From positions 1-6,151 of the forward strand of contig CANBQX010000116.1 in NCBI GenBank assembly GCA_947371775.1: DNA of 6,151 bases, written 5' to 3'. A program made the position numbers and the translations under genes. Origin of the DNA: Comamonadaceae bacterium (GTDB lineage: Bacteria; Pseudomonadota; Gammaproteobacteria; Burkholderiales; Burkholderiaceae_C). Below, one piece after another: positions 5,783 through 6,151 of the stretch; the stretch's first letter is position 1; the number at the start of each line of letters is the position of its first letter. Below the pieces are notes generated by a model. The model was given only the letters and a program-made list of their open reading frames with translations. It did not search any database and was not told the DNA's origin.

Positions 5783-6151
5783 TCAAGTCGCCGCGCGGCG
5801 CAGCGTTTCCACTACCGGGCGGCGCAGCACGTCGCGCAGGCCCCACCAGCCAGCGGCCAGCGCCAGCAGCGCGCCCGCCAGCGAGCCCAGCAGCGGCACC
5901 CACAGCGAGACGGTCCAGGAGAACTCAAACACATAGCGCGCCAGCGCCCAGCCCACAGCACTGGCCACGCACGAGGCCAAAAAGCCTGCCAGCAGTCCGA
6001 CCCCGGCGAGCTCGATGCGCTGCACCTGGCGCAGCAGTTGGTTTTGTGCGCCCACCGCACGCATGATGGCGAACTCGCGCGCGCGCTCCTCGCGCGTGGC
6101 GCTCACCGCCGCAAACAGCACCACCAAGCCTGCGGCCAAAGTAAATCCAAA
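5783..6151 (-). CDS. FtsX-like ABC transporter permease, C-terminal part
   Basis: The last 122 codons of a gene that begins right of the window; the frame is open to base 6151 and the stop is TGA at 5785-5783. It shows the typical end of an FtsX/MacB-type permease. A hydrophobic segment (LAAGLVVLFAAVSA) is followed by the cytoplasmic signature REERAREFAIMRAVGA. Two further membrane segments come next (about AGVGLLAGFLASCVASAVG and a second at LLGSLAGALLALAAGWWG), and the protein ends in a basic tail with RRPVVETLRRA. In the family these permeases pair with a LolD/MacB-like ATPase and act by mechanotransmission on lipoproteins, exporters or cell-wall enzymes. The general layout is closest to the large two-FtsX-domain YbbP-like permeases, but that cannot be confirmed from the C-terminus alone. 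A TTG at 6139 is an internal Leu codon, not a start. Confidence 0.88.
   Translation of the reverse strand, partial: FGFTLAAGLVVLFAAVSATREERAREFAIMRAVGAQNQLLRQVQRIELAGVGLLAGFLASCVASAVGWALARYVFEFSWTVSLWVPLLGSLAGALLALAAGWWGLRDVLRRPVVETLRRAAT

Noticed and set aside
6137..6139. TTG as start of a small membrane protein
   Set aside because: The frame stays open to the window edge and the residues continue a permease membrane segment, so this is an internal Leu codon.

Overview
The window looks like chromosomal DNA of a betaproteobacterium, probably a member of the Comamonadaceae (Rhodoferax/Acidovorax-like). This is inferred from the GC-rich, densely packed genes, the family resemblance of the encoded proteins and the Cys-Gly-rich lipoprotein style common in Burkholderiales; it was not checked against a database. 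Both ends cut through genes.

Layout from left to right. Bases 1-306 (+) hold the C-terminal Smr domain of a Smr/MutS2-type protein. A short convergent spacer with a degenerate 8-bp tandem repeat follows. Bases 358-2638 (-) are a compact three-gene operon transcribed tupB-tupC-tupA. It encodes a tungstate-type ABC importer: inner-membrane permease, ATPase and periplasmic binding protein. Both gene junctions are 4-nt GTGA stop/start overlaps. An AT-rich 140-bp divergent intergenic region (2639-2778) has a good promoter candidate for the tup operon. It overlaps a 14/19 match to the Fur-box consensus, and that match could influence both flanking transcripts. Bases 2779-5262 (+) encode an 827-residue outer-membrane-type lipoprotein of unknown function. 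Its last ~105 residues form a beta-rich C-terminal domain, and its ten non-lipobox cysteines fall into five local pairs. A strong bidirectional rho-independent terminator (5311-5344) separates it from a minus-strand pair: a group II truncated hemoglobin (5368-5766), 16 nt downstream of the C-terminus of an FtsX-like ABC permease that runs off the right edge.

How the genes work together: the tup genes form one transport system that supplies tungstate (possibly also molybdate) for tungsten or molybdenum cofactor enzymes. The lipoprotein is transcribed divergently from tup and shares only the control region with it. The FtsX-like permease and the globin are probably co-transcribed, but no functional link between them is obvious. 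No RNA genes, CRISPR arrays, insertion sequences or attachment sites were seen. The strongest candidates for something undescribed are the large lipoprotein with paired cysteines and the shared tup/lipoprotein control region.
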